Part shown: positions 1 to 12,683 of the stretch, in pieces
Layout of the letters: the number at the start of each line of letters is the position of its first letter
How positions within the stretch are numbered: the first letter of the stretch is position 1
Made by a program: the position numbers and the translations under genes
Assembly (NCBI RefSeq): GCF_021347895.1
Contig: NC_067118.1
Coordinates: 42,217,255-42,281,254 of the forward strand
DNA length: 64,000 bases
Source of the DNA: Acanthochromis polyacanthus
Taxonomy: Eukaryota > Chordata > Actinopteri > Pomacentridae
Direction of reading: 5' to 3'
The notes under the pieces: model-generated
Database searches by the model: none
The model's input: only the letters and a program-made list of their open reading frames with translations
What the model was told of the DNA's origin: nothing

Positions 1-1014
1 CATATTCATCCACATAAAACGCCACATAACCGGCGACGTGCTCCAGGAGACGAGTTTGCAAACTGAGTCAGCAGCTGTATTTCTGAATGAGTCAGCCGGT
101 CCACCACAGAGCCCTTTCGTTTCTCAGAGCCCAGCCCTCCAGCCTCCCTCACACTGGCAGCTTTACCTCACCACAGCATCACTTCCTCCCACTTCACCAG
201 AGTGCGTCTGCAAATACCAGGCTGCACTCAAGTTTCCAAGGAAGTGATCGACCTCTCATCTGTTTTATTTTCCCTCTCTTCCCTTTAATTTTGCTTGAAG
301 CCGTATTTTTTGTACATGTTGTGACTGGTGAGGCGTTGAACTGATCTAATAAGCCCCCTGATCCTCCAAGTCTTTTAACCTGCATGAATCACTGCCAGGA
401 ACAGACCTCCTACATCTGCTCTGGTTTTTTAACCTGCTTTTTGTTTCAACTGTTGTCGCGTCACACCGAGGTTTTTTTTTCCTCCTTACACGACAGGCGT
501 GTGTGAACAGGGAAGTGGAGGAGGAGGAAGGCGATAGGAGGGAGCAGTAAACTGTAAAACATGGCTCTGCCGGTGACTCAACAGGAAATGATGGAGCGAG
601 AGTAAGGGAGGTGAGAGAGGGAAAAACGGGAGCAGGGTGACGGAGTGGGAGGAGAGAAGGAAAAGAAGGGTTTCGTCACGCCTCAGGAATCAAAGCTATT
701 TCGTAGAGAGAGAGAGACGGCTGAGAAGAGGGATCAAACCATGATTTTCTGAGGAAATCTGTGGGCCGAGGACGCGATCGTTTCTCCCCCGCCGCCCCTG
801 CATGGTGGAGTCACAATGTGCACCCACAATGCAAATAATCAAACACAGTGATCGTACAAAAGTTGACTCATATCCTTTGCCCTCCGAACGGTGATTAAAT
901 CAGACTCTGACCCCGAGAACAAGTTGTCAAAATTGACTAAACAAGTAAATATTGATGAAGTCTGCCTGTCTCTTCTAGCGCAAATAAAAAACATCCAGTA
1001 AGTCCACAGTCTGA
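1..1014. other. No gene recognised
   Basis: Mixed-composition sequence with purine-rich stretches around 510-720. I see no exon that I can tie to a known protein. A short frame starting at ATG 561 in good context reads 14 codons and overlaps a GTAAGG donor-like site; it is listed only as a weak lead in the findings. Confidence 0.4.
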
Positions 1015-1930
1015 TTAGCAAATAACATTTTGTGGATTAGGGTCCATCTATAACTGAGGGACTGTGAAGTCCATAGGATATATCTGCATACATTTTTATT
1101 AAAAGTTAAAAAAAATAATGTTTTTATGTTCATTATGATCACGTCCTTAAAAATTTTATAATTATTTATTATGGAAACAATCACTTATGAAAAAAAAATG
1201 ACTGCATATCACTAAAATGTCAACTGTGTTACAAAAAGTCACGCAGTTATTAATCGACCTGTCCAGAATGACTTGAAAATGACCCATAGTTGCAGAAAAT
1301 TAGTCCAGAATGACATGAAATTTGTCCTAAATTATTTGAAAATTATCCCAAAGACATAAAAATGATCCAAAATGATGAGAAAAGATACAAGCTGGCATAA
1401 AACTTGTTGAAAATGACAAGAAAATTGTCCAAAATGAATCAAAAATTGTTCAGAAAGACTTGAAAATGATCCATAATTACGGAAAATTTGTCAAAAATGA
1501 CTCAAAATTTGTCCAGATCACTGGGGAGCTTTTGAAGTCCATGGAATATATCTGCATATATTTTATTAAAAGTAAAAAATAATGTTTTTATGTTCATTAT
1601 GATCACATCTTTACAAATTCCATAATTATTTATTATGGAAGCAATCACTTATTAACAAAAAATGACTGGATGTCACTAAAATATCAACTAAATAACGTCT
1701 GAATTTAACACCAACCACCTTCTAATGAGCTAAACAATAATAAAATGAGCTGATTCACAAATAGATTGAATTGTGTTCTTTTATTAAGTGGAGATAATCA
1801 TGACAGATATTTCTTATTTGGCAATATATCATATTTTATATGGAAAATATCAAATTAAATCCCTTTCTACTAAGTTCCCTGTTACAGAAACTCCTCTCCA
1901 GGAAGTGTTTTAATTCCAGATCCCTGCTCA
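1015..1930. repeat. AT-rich interspersed repeat, two copies around satellite-like DNA
   Basis: Positions 1030-1240 and 1517-1925 are diverged copies of one AT-rich repeat, with shared text such as GAAGTCCATGG, ATATATCTGCAT and TTATGTTCATTATGATCA. Further copies occur at 26143-26425, continuing at 34750-34915, and at 53270-54055. Between the two copies, 1245-1515 is built of AAAATGAC/TTGTCC phrases related to the array at 9.1-10.3 kb. I do not recognise the family and see no coding sequence. Confidence 0.7.
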
Positions 1931-2330
1931 TTTTGGTTCTTTTTTGGTCATTTTCAGTCCGTTTTGTGGTCATTTTAGGTCTTTCTGTGCTCATTTTGTG
2001 CATTCTTTTGGTCATTTTCAGTCTCTTTGTGATAATTTTAGGTGTTTTGTGGTGATTTTGCATTTTTTTGTAGTTACTTTGCGTGTCTCTCATCATTTTG
2101 TGTTTTTCTGTGGTCATTTTATGACATTTTGTGCATTTTTGTCATCACATTGTGTCTTTTTGTCGTTGCTTTGTGTGTCTTTGTGCTAGTTTTGTTTCTT
2201 GTTTGGTCATTTTGAGTCTGCTTTGTGTGCATTTGGTGCCTTTTTGTGGATGTTTTCTGCTTGTTTGTGGTAATATTAGGTGTTCTGCGGTCATTTTGTG
2301 TGTCTCTCGTCATTTTGTAATGCCTCCATT
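1931..2330. repeat. T-rich minisatellite (TTTTGTGGTCATTT-like units)
   Basis: Degenerate short tandem phrases of the type TTTTGGTCATTTT and TTTTGTGTCTTT run through this interval. Open frames across it on either strand are low-complexity by-products. Composition resembles the arrays inside the hAT-like elements of this window but lacks their flanks. Confidence 0.7.
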
Positions 2331-4035
2331 CTCCCTCTTTTGTCCTTCCTCATTTCGACTGAAGCTTTTAATAAACCGGAGATCACATTTGCAGAACTGC
2401 GGAAGTCGTCCTGCCGGGCCCTGAGGACCGGCTGCCCACACTGAGGCCTGAAATCGCCGGTAGGGAAGCTGCCCGGGCATCCAGCTCTGCATCCTGGGTA
2501 AAGAATCGTTCTTTTCATGCTCTGATCTCCGCCATTCACTGAAGCTCTCACCGTGAAATCTGATGTCACAGGCTTTAAATCGGTTTAATCCGTGCCACTT
2601 CCTCCGTCGCTGAGCCTCCTGACTCCGTTTTGTTTCTCTCAGCTGGTACCCTGGGAAGAAACTCTGCTGCTTTCTTCGTTTTTTTTTTACAAACAGGGAT
2701 CGTACCAACGCACATAAAGCTGTTTGCATACGTGTGAATGTGTGTTTTCCACCTCTAGGACACTCTATTGGGTTTACAAAATGCAGTTTAGCATCCGAAT
2801 AGGTTTCACAGGGAGCGTGTTCTTTTGTTCCTGATCTGTCCAAACATCACTCTTCAGCCCGTCCTCCTCTTTCCTCCTCGTTGGCTCTTTGATAGTGAGC
2901 AGGATGAGGTCAAAGGCCGCGGTGTGAAGCCCACTCAGTCATCTGAGGAGCCCCGTTCCTTCCTGACGCCTCCAACTTTGTCAAACCCCGACCACAGATC
3001 CATTAAATTACACCAAAAAGAAAAGGATCAAGGGAAGGGTGTGTGTGTTTCAAATCACTGACGGTAGCATCACGGGTTTAAATGAACGCTGCCCATTCAA
3101 ACATCGAACATCAAACAGGAGTATTCCATGTCAGGCTGGAGGAAGTGGTGGGTGGGAGCAAAGAGGTGCAACTAACTCCATCTGAGAATTTCACAGGAAT
3201 TTTCTCTCAGCAGTGAATGACGCTGCCTCTTGTTTGGCCAGCAGACCACTTTACTCATCTCAGAATGATTTGATATTTGATTCCTCGTCAGTAATTACAG
3301 CCTGCAGCACAGATCCACGGGAACGACAGCACAACGGTTAGCTGGAACGTAAAAGTGAAAGTCTATGTGCAGTAATTACTATTACATGTTTGTACACAGC
3401 TGGTTCCCCTATAAGAGAATTCCCCGTGTCACCGTGTCAGCACATCAACCTACACGGATGTATTCACTGCAGAAAACATATGTTCACACCTACTTACTTC
3501 ATTTCCGATCCCAGTTCTAGATGCTGTCAGATGAGATTTCTGATTTCAAAGGTTTTCTGTTCTGGAACTTTTCCAGCTTCATATTTCCACAGACGCTGCT
3601 GCTGTTTATCGTCAGCTTGTGTTCACAGTGAAATTGCATGTTTCTATTCTTTACTTCTTTGATTTAAACGGTTCTCATGAAGAAAACACAACCGGACCTC
3701 GTGTTTAATGTTCCGGCAGCAGAACAGGAGTGTTTCTTCAGAGCGATCTCTTTGACATGAAAAGCCTGGGGGTGGGGGCTGCTGCAGATGTGAAGGTGGG
3801 CTTCTGACTGCAGGGACAGCTGTCAGGGACGGAGGCCTCTCAGAGCAGGAAATGAGTTGACCTCCCCGCCCTGACAGCAACCCCCACAGCTCTGAGCATC
3901 CTGGGCCACCACCAGCCAAAGATAAGGGGCAAAAAGGAGAAATTTCAGTCAGCTAAGTCTGTGAAGAAATAAAAAAAATGTCTGGATTAAGACCTTCAAA
4001 GAGATTAGATGCACTAAAGGTTCCAACATCTGCAC
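2331..4035. other. No gene recognised
   Basis: Unique-looking sequence, slightly CpG-richer at 2400-2520. A 177-codon open frame on the minus strand (2310-2843) has no family resemblance, no splice context and an unremarkable composition, so I do not call it a gene. Confidence 0.4.
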
Positions 4036-4690
4036 AAATCAGAAAGAAACGACAACTTTCCGGTCACAGTTTCTACAAAGACACAAAACATTTAGTCACA
4101 GCTGTCTGGAACTGAACGATAGTGTTTTACTTTATGATCAAAACGACAAAAGTCAGACTAAAAAAGACAAAAAACAAGACAATATGACAAAAACGAGAGA
4201 GAAAACGACGAAAAATGAGACAAACAACACGAAACGAAACAGAAAAGAGACAAAGAATTTGACAAAAAAGTTGCAAATGGACAAAACAATGGACAAACGA
4301 CAAGAACGAGAAACAAAGCAGTAAAAAAGTAGACGAACAACACAAGCGAGACAACGAGGAAACACAAAACGACACAAACGATACACAAAGCAACAAATAA
4401 AGCAAAACACAAAATTACAATAACAAGACAAAAATCACAAGCGAGACAAAAAGGACACACAAGGACATGGGACAAACGACAAAAATCAGACAAGAAAAGA
4501 CAAAAGACCAAAAACGAGACAACGTAGGACAAAAACGAGACACAAAATAACAAAAAATGAGACAAACGACACAAAACAAAAAATAGACAAAAAAGTTACA
4601 GCGTGACAAAAAATCGACAAACGACAAAAATGACACAAAAAATGACACAAACAAGCCCAAAAATGACACCTCTGTTGGAAAATTTAGCAT
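4036..4690 (+). mobile_element. hAT-like non-autonomous element, partial, with internal array
   Basis: It shares the family flank 'ACAAAACATTTAGTCAC...GAACTGAACGATAG...TTTACTTTATGATCAAAA', then a long array of GACAAAAATGAGACA-type units (about 4136-4665). The far terminus is not recognisable, so the copy is truncated or decayed. See 21383-22015 for the best-preserved member. Confidence 0.6.
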
Positions 4691-7229
4691 TTGTCCAATT
4701 TTCAAGGACCAAATATTGAACATCTGGCCTCTGCTGGATCCATTTGACCATTTGGATGTACCATAAACACTGTTTTAAGTGTCCTCACCAAGTTTCATGC
4801 TTGTAGGAGTGACATTTCTGAAGATATTTAACCCTTAAAGTGGCTTCTTTGGTCAGATGCTATCAATCCCAGGTCTGAAAATATATACTATTCTCAAAAT
4901 TCAGTTCATGGGCCGTAAAAAAAAGCAGCTCTTCCTTCAGAAACGTCACGGACTAACCCCGATGTGAGCTGTAAGATGACTTCCATTTGTTCCTCTCTTT
5001 GTCACACTGAAATCACATGTTTCAAATCACTTTGTTGCACAACTCGAGGCCGATCAAGCAGCCTATTTGCTGAAAAAAGTATGAGTGTTCTTTTGAGCAA
5101 ACAGCTTCCGTCGGTGGGAGAAGGGCAGCCGGAGATTGCAGCAACAGAGGCACGTTCCAGGCGGTGTATTTATTTAGTGGGTTTGTAATTTACAGCAGAT
5201 CTAGAGCTATAAGGCACTCCTTAATCCATATATGACCCTGTATGGGTTTTATTGGAGTATTGCAACAGTGGAGCAGTAGGAGGGAAAAAGGAAAGAAGGA
5301 AGGGAGGTCACTGTGTCAACAGACGTCCATGAGGTGGTTTGATTCAGCGCTTTATTTAATGCGTCTTTTCGCCTCCTGAGGATTTGTTTGTGTTGTTACC
5401 GCAGCACTCGGCAGTCGGAGGGAAACACTCAGTGCGGTTAGAAAACAAGCCTGGCTCTGCTGCTGCTTTCTGGTAAACGGCCTCCCGGATCGTCCTTCTG
5501 CCTCCGACTGGACGTGGGCGAACACAAACACAGACAGTTTGTGACATGCAGGCCTCAAAACATCCACTGCCAGTCCTGAACTCTTTATCAGAACTCGTGT
5601 CAGAATCCACCCACTCGCTGTCCGACTCCCACACAGGTCAGAATAAAACTGTTTACTGCCTTATGAAATACACACCTCCCCATAAGATCATTACACAACA
5701 CGTTTAAAGAGAGCTCCAATGATTCTAATGTCAGACCTGGAAGAGTGGAAACGTTACAGGTTTTATGATTTATGGACATGAAGTAATATTAATTCAACCT
5801 TTTTAAACTTGAGGTAGAGAGGCCTCATTTACAGTAAGAAAAGAGACAATAAAAATGTCAGCAAAATAATACATCATTTCTGCTACTTAGAACCAAATTC
5901 TACTGATGTTAGAGGCTTCAAAAGTTGGAAAAATATTGACCAAAGGGAGCACTTTCAGTAGAAAACACGGATCCATCCACATACGCACGCTTACAGGAAC
6001 TTTCATGACTCCCACTGCCGGCCTCGTTTCAAAATTTTGCATTTTTTTCCACTATTAAAGGGTCAATAATTCAACATTTGAAGTAATAGAGTACAAACAA
6101 TAGCTGTAAATGTATAGTTTTGTGGGGTTTTTTTTTTGCTTAAGAGCTTCACATTTTCAATTCCATTACTAGTGAGGACACATATTTTGTAGCATGTTTT
6201 AACCTGAAAATACACAAAGTCATTAATATGTTCTCCGGTAACTGCATTAGAAAGATGCTACAGCATTGGAAATACTCTTTTCAGCATGTTGGATGTACTG
6301 AACAGTATTTTTTACATCCTTTTGTGTAGTTTAATCAATCAATGCATCGTATTTTAAGGGAATTAAAAGACAGTCCTTTAAAATTAGTGCAATGTTAAGA
6401 CTGAAAGTAAAAGAAACCTGGAAATTAAACGTAGTAATTTGAGATTTATGACGTATTATTTCCTAATGGTGGAGTGTTTTATGTTCACAGGAGATTTTGA
6501 CTTGAAAATCCCACAAACTGACGAGTTATTCTCAGGTTTTTTCCGTTAGAAATGTGAGTAAAATCAAAATACAGTATAGCATGAAAACTGTCTGATGGAT
6601 AGATTGAGCAGCATTCTTTATATGGGAGCTTGTTGCAAAGATTTCAAGATTTTATGTCTTTTTGGAGACTTTAATCAAAGCAATGCTTTATATTTTAAGA
6701 CATTATCGTGTTTTTTGTTTCTATATAAAGTCACTATCAATGGAGTTAAAGGTAGGCCTGTAAATGTGTGGGATATTATTAAATTTTACTGCCAAAAGTA
6801 AGAAGAACAAAGTAAATAGAAGCAGTAATTTGAGATTTATGGCAGACTGTTTCCTAATGGTGGTGTTTTTTCATGTTTTTGTCCTGAAAATCTCACAAGA
6901 AGCTAAAAAAAATCTCTGGTTGCTGCATTAAAAATCTCATTCCTGGATGTAAGTAAAAGAAAAATGCACGATAAAATGAAAACTAATTTAAAAAATCAAG
7001 ATTTTAATTTCTTTTATGTAGTTTAATCATATTTCAGATCATTATTATTTGTTCTTGAATGTGAAATATCTGAACAAATGTTTAAAAACTGCGTTAGAAT
7101 TAAATTGTGGGACTAACAGTAAAATAAAGAATAAAGCAGGAATTTGCTCCTGATGACTGATAGTTTCCTAATGCCGTGCTGTTTGGTGTTTTCTGGGGTT
7201 TTTTCCCTTTAAGGCTGCTCTGGGTGGAG
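4691..7229. repeat. No gene; diverged local repeats at about 6430-7190
   Basis: No exon recognised. The phrase TTTCCTAATGGTG, preceded by TTTGAGATTTATG, recurs near 6460 and 6850, and a weaker version occurs near 7166. The surrounding 300-400 bp is similar each time, which suggests an old local triplication. Confidence 0.45.
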
Positions 7230-7395
7230 TTTCTGAGCTTTTATAAGTAGATGTGGAGCTGGACGTCACTCTGACACTAAATGAGTTTCTCCTCCCGGGT
7301 TGTTGACAGGAGGAAGGTCCACATGGTTCAGCTCTGAATGATTATTCTCCACTAACTTTATCTCATCGGAACCAAACTCTGGGCTCTACGTGCTG
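7230..7395 (+). promoter_or_regulatory. errfi1: Candidate promoter and non-coding first exon of errfi1
   Basis: TTTTATAAGTAG (about 7239-7250) looks like a TATA box. About 25-30 bp later comes GGACGTCACT, a CRE-like half site, and the following sequence ends in a consensus donor CTG|GTAAGA with exon end at 7395. The first coding exon of errfi1 starts at a strong acceptor at 15131, so a 5' non-coding exon must exist upstream on the same strand and this is the best-looking one I see. Mammalian ERRFI1 also has a non-coding first exon and a long first intron. The link is inference; transcript data would decide. Confidence 0.4.
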
Positions 7396-7773
7396 GTAAG
7401 ACTCCCTGAAGTTTATTTATTGAGATAAATCTGGGGTTTAAACTCTGTTTAACCGGAGCCATTAGGGGCAGGGTTGTGTTTTATGATGTGGATGGAAAAC
7501 TGTTTAATTTTATGTTCATAAAAAGATACAGATTGGTTTTCTTAACGTTGTTTTACTGAAGAAGAGGTTTAAAGGAGGTAAAGATGGTAAAAAAAAAATC
7601 ATTTTAGTTGTTTTTTTATGGATAAAATCGTGTTTAGTTCAATCGGTTCGTTAGTCTGAGAGCAGCGGGACTCAGGGCTCTCTCAAGCCGCTGCAGGGGC
7701 TCCGTGTTCCGGCCAGAGGAGCCGAGTCGAGTCGGATGGTGGTAGTAGGACCGTCCGGTCCGTCCACCGGCAG

Positions 7774-7789
7774 CCGCCAGAGGGCGCTG
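7774..7789 (+). promoter_or_regulatory. CTCF-like motif
   Basis: CCGCCAGAGGGCGCTG is a close match to the vertebrate CTCF core CCNCCAGRGGGCGC. It lies in a short GC-rich island (7640-7810) about 400 bp after the candidate errfi1 first exon. The sequence match is good; occupancy is unknown. Confidence 0.45.
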
Positions 7790-7810
7790 TACAGCAGGGC
7801 AGGCAGGTGA

Positions 7811-8203
7811 AGGAAACACCTGAGGTTTGAGGGAATTTTTCTTCTTTATTTCAGAGATTATTTCCTCTTGAATTAGGTTTTTCAAAAACACGAGAATATC
7901 ATTAAGAATTCAAAACCAAAAACCAAAAATAATACAATAGAATTGGCATGTTTTATGTAACATTACATTAAAAACTTTAAACTTTGGATAAAATAACTGA
8001 CATATCTAATGTATTACAACATTAAATGCTCTAAACTTTGAATAAGTATTTGTGAAACTTTTTTCTTTTACATCAAAAGACTGAAAATACATCATTCACA
8101 AGATTATCAAAAATCCTCAGAAAATATTTATTTTTTGATTAATAAATTACACTACTGTTCAATCTATGTTTAATATTGTATACATATTTTTAAAATTAGA
8201 TGC

Positions 8204-8253
<50 letters not shown>

Positions 8254-9085
8254 GTCCACATATTAATTCTCTTGGATTAGGTAAATGTAGATTGATAGCT
8301 TTATATTTTCAACTCCTTTCATCCAGAATCAAAAAACTAAATCAAATCGCACACTCTAAGGAACCTGTTGATCATCTTCAGCGGTATTCAGTTGTCGTGT
8401 TAAACGTCTGGAGCGTGTTATTGAAATCATATTTAAACGTCACCTTTTTACAGACGATCACATCTGAAAACTGCTTGAGGAATGTAAACCGTTTTGGAAA
8501 GCTTTGAACAGCTCATTCTCACCCAAAACTTTGCTCTTTTGTACTCTTTATGCGCAGCGTAATACTGCCAAATCAATCATGCAAATTTGATCACGTCTGA
8601 TTTTCTGTATTCCCAGACGATTTCAGATCATCTTTCTTTGTTTTTCCTGTCGTGGACATGACCTGAATCAGCTCCATTAATAGATACAGAACCTAAACAG
8701 CGTTAGATGATGGGTTTAGTGTACCGCTCATCAATCATTGAGTCACGTGTGTTTTTCCCACAGTCAGGATTCAGGTCAAGGTTTCTTTTCTTCACATGGT
8801 TGTTCAGAAATACATGTACTGAAATGTAACCTGGAGGCTGTTCTATGACGTCTAGTGGGCAAAAAAATAAACAATTAACACGAACAGACCAATCAGAAGA
8901 GAGGCTACATTTTGGATCTAAATATAAACTGGACTTATGTCATTGTTGTATAGCCATTAAAAAAAATTAGTACGCACGTAATGTTTTTGAGATTTTGCAT
9001 TGTATTTTTGAGTTTGAAGCCTATTTCGCACCACAAACTGCCTCATGGTTGGGTCATTCAGTGTTTATTGTATTGTATAAAGTCC
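7811..9085. other. No gene; AT-rich, contains (ATCT)n
   Basis: AT-rich sequence with no recognisable exon. It contains the microsatellite listed separately at 8204-8251. Confidence 0.5.
8204..8251. repeat. (ATCT)n microsatellite
   Basis: About 12 perfect ATCT units. A second, longer array of the same unit is at 55961-56029. Confidence 0.95.
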
Positions 9086-9089
9086 TGCC

Positions 9090-10335
9090 TTCCAGAATGA
9101 CATGAAATTTGTCCAAAATGACTCAAAAATGATCCAAAATGACGAGAAACCATCCAAAATGACACAAAACATGTTGAAAACGACAAGAAATTGTCCAAAA
9201 TGACATGAAGTTTCCAAAATGACTTGAAAATTATCCATAATTACAGAAAATTAGTCCAGAATGTAATGAAATTTGTCCAAAATGACTCATAAATTACCCT
9301 AGACACAAAAATGATCCAAAATGATGAGAAACGATCCAAAATGACACAAAACTTGTTGAAAACAACAAGAAAATTGTCCAAAATAACTCGAAAAGTTTCC
9401 AAAAAGACTTGAAAATGATCCACAGTTACAGAAAATTAGTCCAGAATGTCATGAAGTTTGTCCTAAATGACTCGAAAATTACCCTGAAGACAGACAAATG
9501 ATCAAAAATGACACAAAACTTGTTGAAAATGACAAGAAAATTGTCCAAAATGACTTGAAAAGTTTCCAAAATGACTTGAAAATTATCCATAATTACAGAA
9601 AATTAGTCCAGAATGTCATGAAGTTTGTCCAAAATGACTCGAAAATTGTCCCAAAGACACACAAATGATCAAAAATGACACAAAACTTGTTGATAACGAC
9701 AAGAAAATTGTCCAAAATGACTTGAAAAGTTTCCAAAATGACTTGAAAATGATCCATAATTACAGAAAATTAGTTCAGAATGTCATGAAGTTTGTCCTAA
9801 ATGACTCGAAAATTGTCCCAAAGACACAGAAATGATCAAAAGTGACACAAAACTTGTTGATAACGACAAGAAAATTGTCCAAAATGACTTGAAAAGTTTC
9901 CAAAATGACTTGAAAATGATCCATAATTACAGAAAATTAGTTCAGAATGTCATGAAGTTTGTCCGAAATGACTCAAAAATTACCCTAAAGACACAAAAAT
10001 GATCCAAAATGACTCAAAACTTGTTGAAAATGACAAGAAAATTGTCCAAAATTACTTGAAAAGTTTCCAAAATGACTTGAAAATGATCCACAGTTACAGA
10101 AAATTAGTCCAGAATGTCATGAAATTTGTCCAAAATGACTCGAAAATGACTCTAAAGACACACAAATGATCAAAAATGACACAAAACTTGTTGAAAACGA
10201 CAAGAAAATTGTCCAAAATGACTTGAAAATGATCCATAATTACAGAAAATTAGTCCAGAATGTCACGAAATTTGCCCTAAATGACTCGAAAATTATCCCA
10301 AAGACACAGAAATGATCCAAAATGACGAGAAAGGT
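9090..10335. repeat. Satellite array, about 168-bp units
   Basis: The marker TTACAGAAAATTAGTCCAG recurs at about 9241, 9426, 9594, 9761, 9928, 10095 and 10237, giving a period near 168 bp with shorter units at the ends. Each unit is itself made of AAAATGACTTGAAAAT/TTGTCCAAAATGAC phrases, so there is nested periodicity. Related sequence is at 1245-1515 in the same sense and at 16850-17270 in inverted sense. No coding potential. Confidence 0.85.
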
Positions 10336-12042
10336 TTAATAAAGTTAAATAATCCTCCATTTGTGTTGCAAATTCTGCCGCTGAGAGCTGTTTTTGCACA
10401 TTCTCATTCACTGTTTAATGTAGTCGTACGTTATAGATGAATATGTTTACAGTATAAAGTCAGTATTAGCCTCAAAAATCCCATATTTTCCCAGTTTTAA
10501 TGTAGTATGCAGTACAGCGAGTCTGTAACAGGTTTAGCTGGTAAATAAGCTTCCATTTATGCTGCTGTTGAGAGCTGTTTTTGCCCGTTTGACGCTCATT
10601 TATTGTAGAGCATAGTGTGCTACAAGTTTTTTATGAATACATGTTAGATTTCCTCACTCACTGCTAAGCTAAAGCTGAGCCACCACCTAATGAACTCATC
10701 TGTAGAGGTCCTTGGACAGAGGGATGTTGGGTTTACCATCACAGCTCCTGCATTGGGCTGAACAAACTGTTTCCTCCGGTTTGTCCTTCCAGCTGAGCCC
10801 ACAGCGCTCCGTCCTCCTGCCGGGGATGCCTGGACCGGGCTCATACCTCGGCCGTGTGGGCTCGTCTCCATGGCGTGTCTCTGGTCCTCACCTCATGGGA
10901 GAGTTCACTCGTATTTTCGGGCTTCGCTTCTCTGTGGACCAAAGCGACACAAAGGCCCATTCATGCCTGAGAGTGCTTCCATTCATGCACAACTGAGTGA
11001 TTGCCGGTAGAATTCCTAATTGTTCGGCGTCTTCCATCTCCGAGGCTCACGGGTGGAAATGACGCCACAGACGGTTGTTTTAAGGACGGCATTAATATTC
11101 AAAGGACGCGTGAGTCACTGTTTGGTTTGTTGTGGGTTTCTCTTTGCATGCTCCGCATTGTTCGCCTCCCACTTCGATTGTTGACGTGAAACAAAGCCGG
11201 ACTTTGAAGAATAAGATGGCAGGGTGATAGTAAAGTGGGCCTGCAGGCGTTTGTGTTTAATTCAGTGCTTACATTTGAATGTGAAATGGGACTTTTTTAC
11301 TGGAGTTTGCAAGTTCAGGAGGTGTTCAAGCATCAAAGCTAGGGAAAGGAAAGTTTACTTAGACTTCGAATTTTGGTGCATTACAGCAAACAGTAACACG
11401 TGGAAAACTTTTAATGAAGGATTAAAAGATTCTTTGTAAAAATGCAAATCAACAGCGAGTGATTTCTAAAATAGAATAGATTTGCTTTATTAACGTTGCA
11501 CTGCGTTCACACGATAGGAAATGTGGAAATATAAAGCCTAACATCTAGTAGGATAGTATGTGCAAGTGCATCTCTGAAAGCAGTGGGATAGTTTGTCCTT
11601 TAAAAGACGGCTTTTTGGAATATGAGGAAACAGAAAGACAGTAGTGTAACCGATGTCTGTGGAACAAAAGCAGTTTTCTGTGGGGCATAAGCTGCTTTTC
11701 AGTCTGTTTTTTATGATTAAAAGTAATAATTCAAGTAATGTTTCCGGAATTTGCAGAAATTTGCTAATTAAGTGCCTGAGAATGTGCGAGGTTCCAACTT
11801 TAAATGTGCAAAAAGATAACAATAATAATCCTATTTCAAAAGGGTTAATGTGATGAATCTTGTCAGCATCAGTAATCACAGAGCGGTCGATGGAGGCTGG
11901 ATAATGAATCTTACTCTGCTCTTGGATGCACCACCGGGGTAAAGAGCTGCTAACACAAACCCAGAAAAGCAGATTTACCTTCACCTGACTCAGGACTGTT
12001 TATCTTCCTGCAGTGAAAGCAGTTGGAGCATACATGTAGATA
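10336..12042. other. No gene recognised
   Basis: Non-repetitive by eye, with moderate CpG content around 10700-11000. The open frames here have no family resemblance. Probably first-intron or intergenic DNA of errfi1. Confidence 0.4.
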
Positions 12043-12681
12043 CAGTCATGGACAAACTGATCAGACCAGCCTTGTTTTCTTCAGTCTTTTGTTCGTTTTA
12101 ATGCCTGGTACCACTAAAGGTTTATTACCTGAAGAATACGATGAACATGACTTTAAATGCAGCTGATTCCATCATACTTTATGTCCTATCTGACCTGCTT
12201 CAGCTTCATCGTATTCCAGGCTCTATAAGAGGACATTTCAAAGGTCTAGAGTGGTTTCCTGATGACATTCAAGCTGAAGCACAACTCAGAAGTTGTCAGC
12301 TCTCACATAACACCTAAAACTAAAGAATTATGTGAAGCCACAAAGGCAGCCATCATGAGTGAGAGACAGGTAGAGAAAAAAATGAAGATCTCCAAGGCAG
12401 CCGTTCATCACACCAAGAAAAACAAACCCAGCATGGTTCTACCAAACTGCTGGCTGGTCAGGAAACGTCTTTCTACCACCAGATGACCGTCACTCATCTG
12501 TTCCTGTGTCTGATATCGAGCCTCCTGTGGAAAATGTCTGACACCAGCTCTGAAATTAAACTCCTAAGAGCTATTTTTGTTGTTATCATTATATTTGTTC
12601 AAATAAATGCTCCTTTAGTGGTAGCAGGCATTAAAATGAACCAGAAACTGAAGAAACAAAGGGTCAGTTTTTACATGACTG
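12043..12681 (+). mobile_element. Internally deleted Tc1-like transposon
   Basis: The ends are inverted repeats. The left end CAGTCATGGACAAACTG... leads into GCCTGGTACCACTAAAGG, and the right end carries CCTTTAGTGGTAGCAGGC and finishes CATGACTG. Both are flanked by TA (12041-12042, 12682-12683), the Tc1/mariner target duplication. Positions 12262-12486 hold a 74-codon remnant with a helix-turn-helix-like segment (ISKAAVHHTKKN), like the N-terminus of Tc1 transposases. The catalytic part is missing, so it is non-autonomous. Confidence 0.75.
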
Positions 12682-12683
12682 TA

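Noticed and set aside
2310..2843. 177-codon minus-strand frame
   Set aside because: No recognisable domain, no splice context; likely chance.
4127..4723. Several minus-strand Phe/Ser/Cys/Val-rich frames that look like membrane proteins
   Set aside because: They are translations of the GACAAAA tandem array of a hAT-like element; the same style recurs at 13714-14411, 15771-16025, 18680-18895, 25195-25524 and 36409-36798.
8166..8507. 113-codon frame with YLSIYLSIYLS repeats (also at 55790-56182)
   Set aside because: Translation of the (ATCT)n microsatellites.
9090..10335. CRISPR-like array of regular repeats
   Set aside because: Units are contiguous tandem satellites without unique spacers, in a vertebrate genome.
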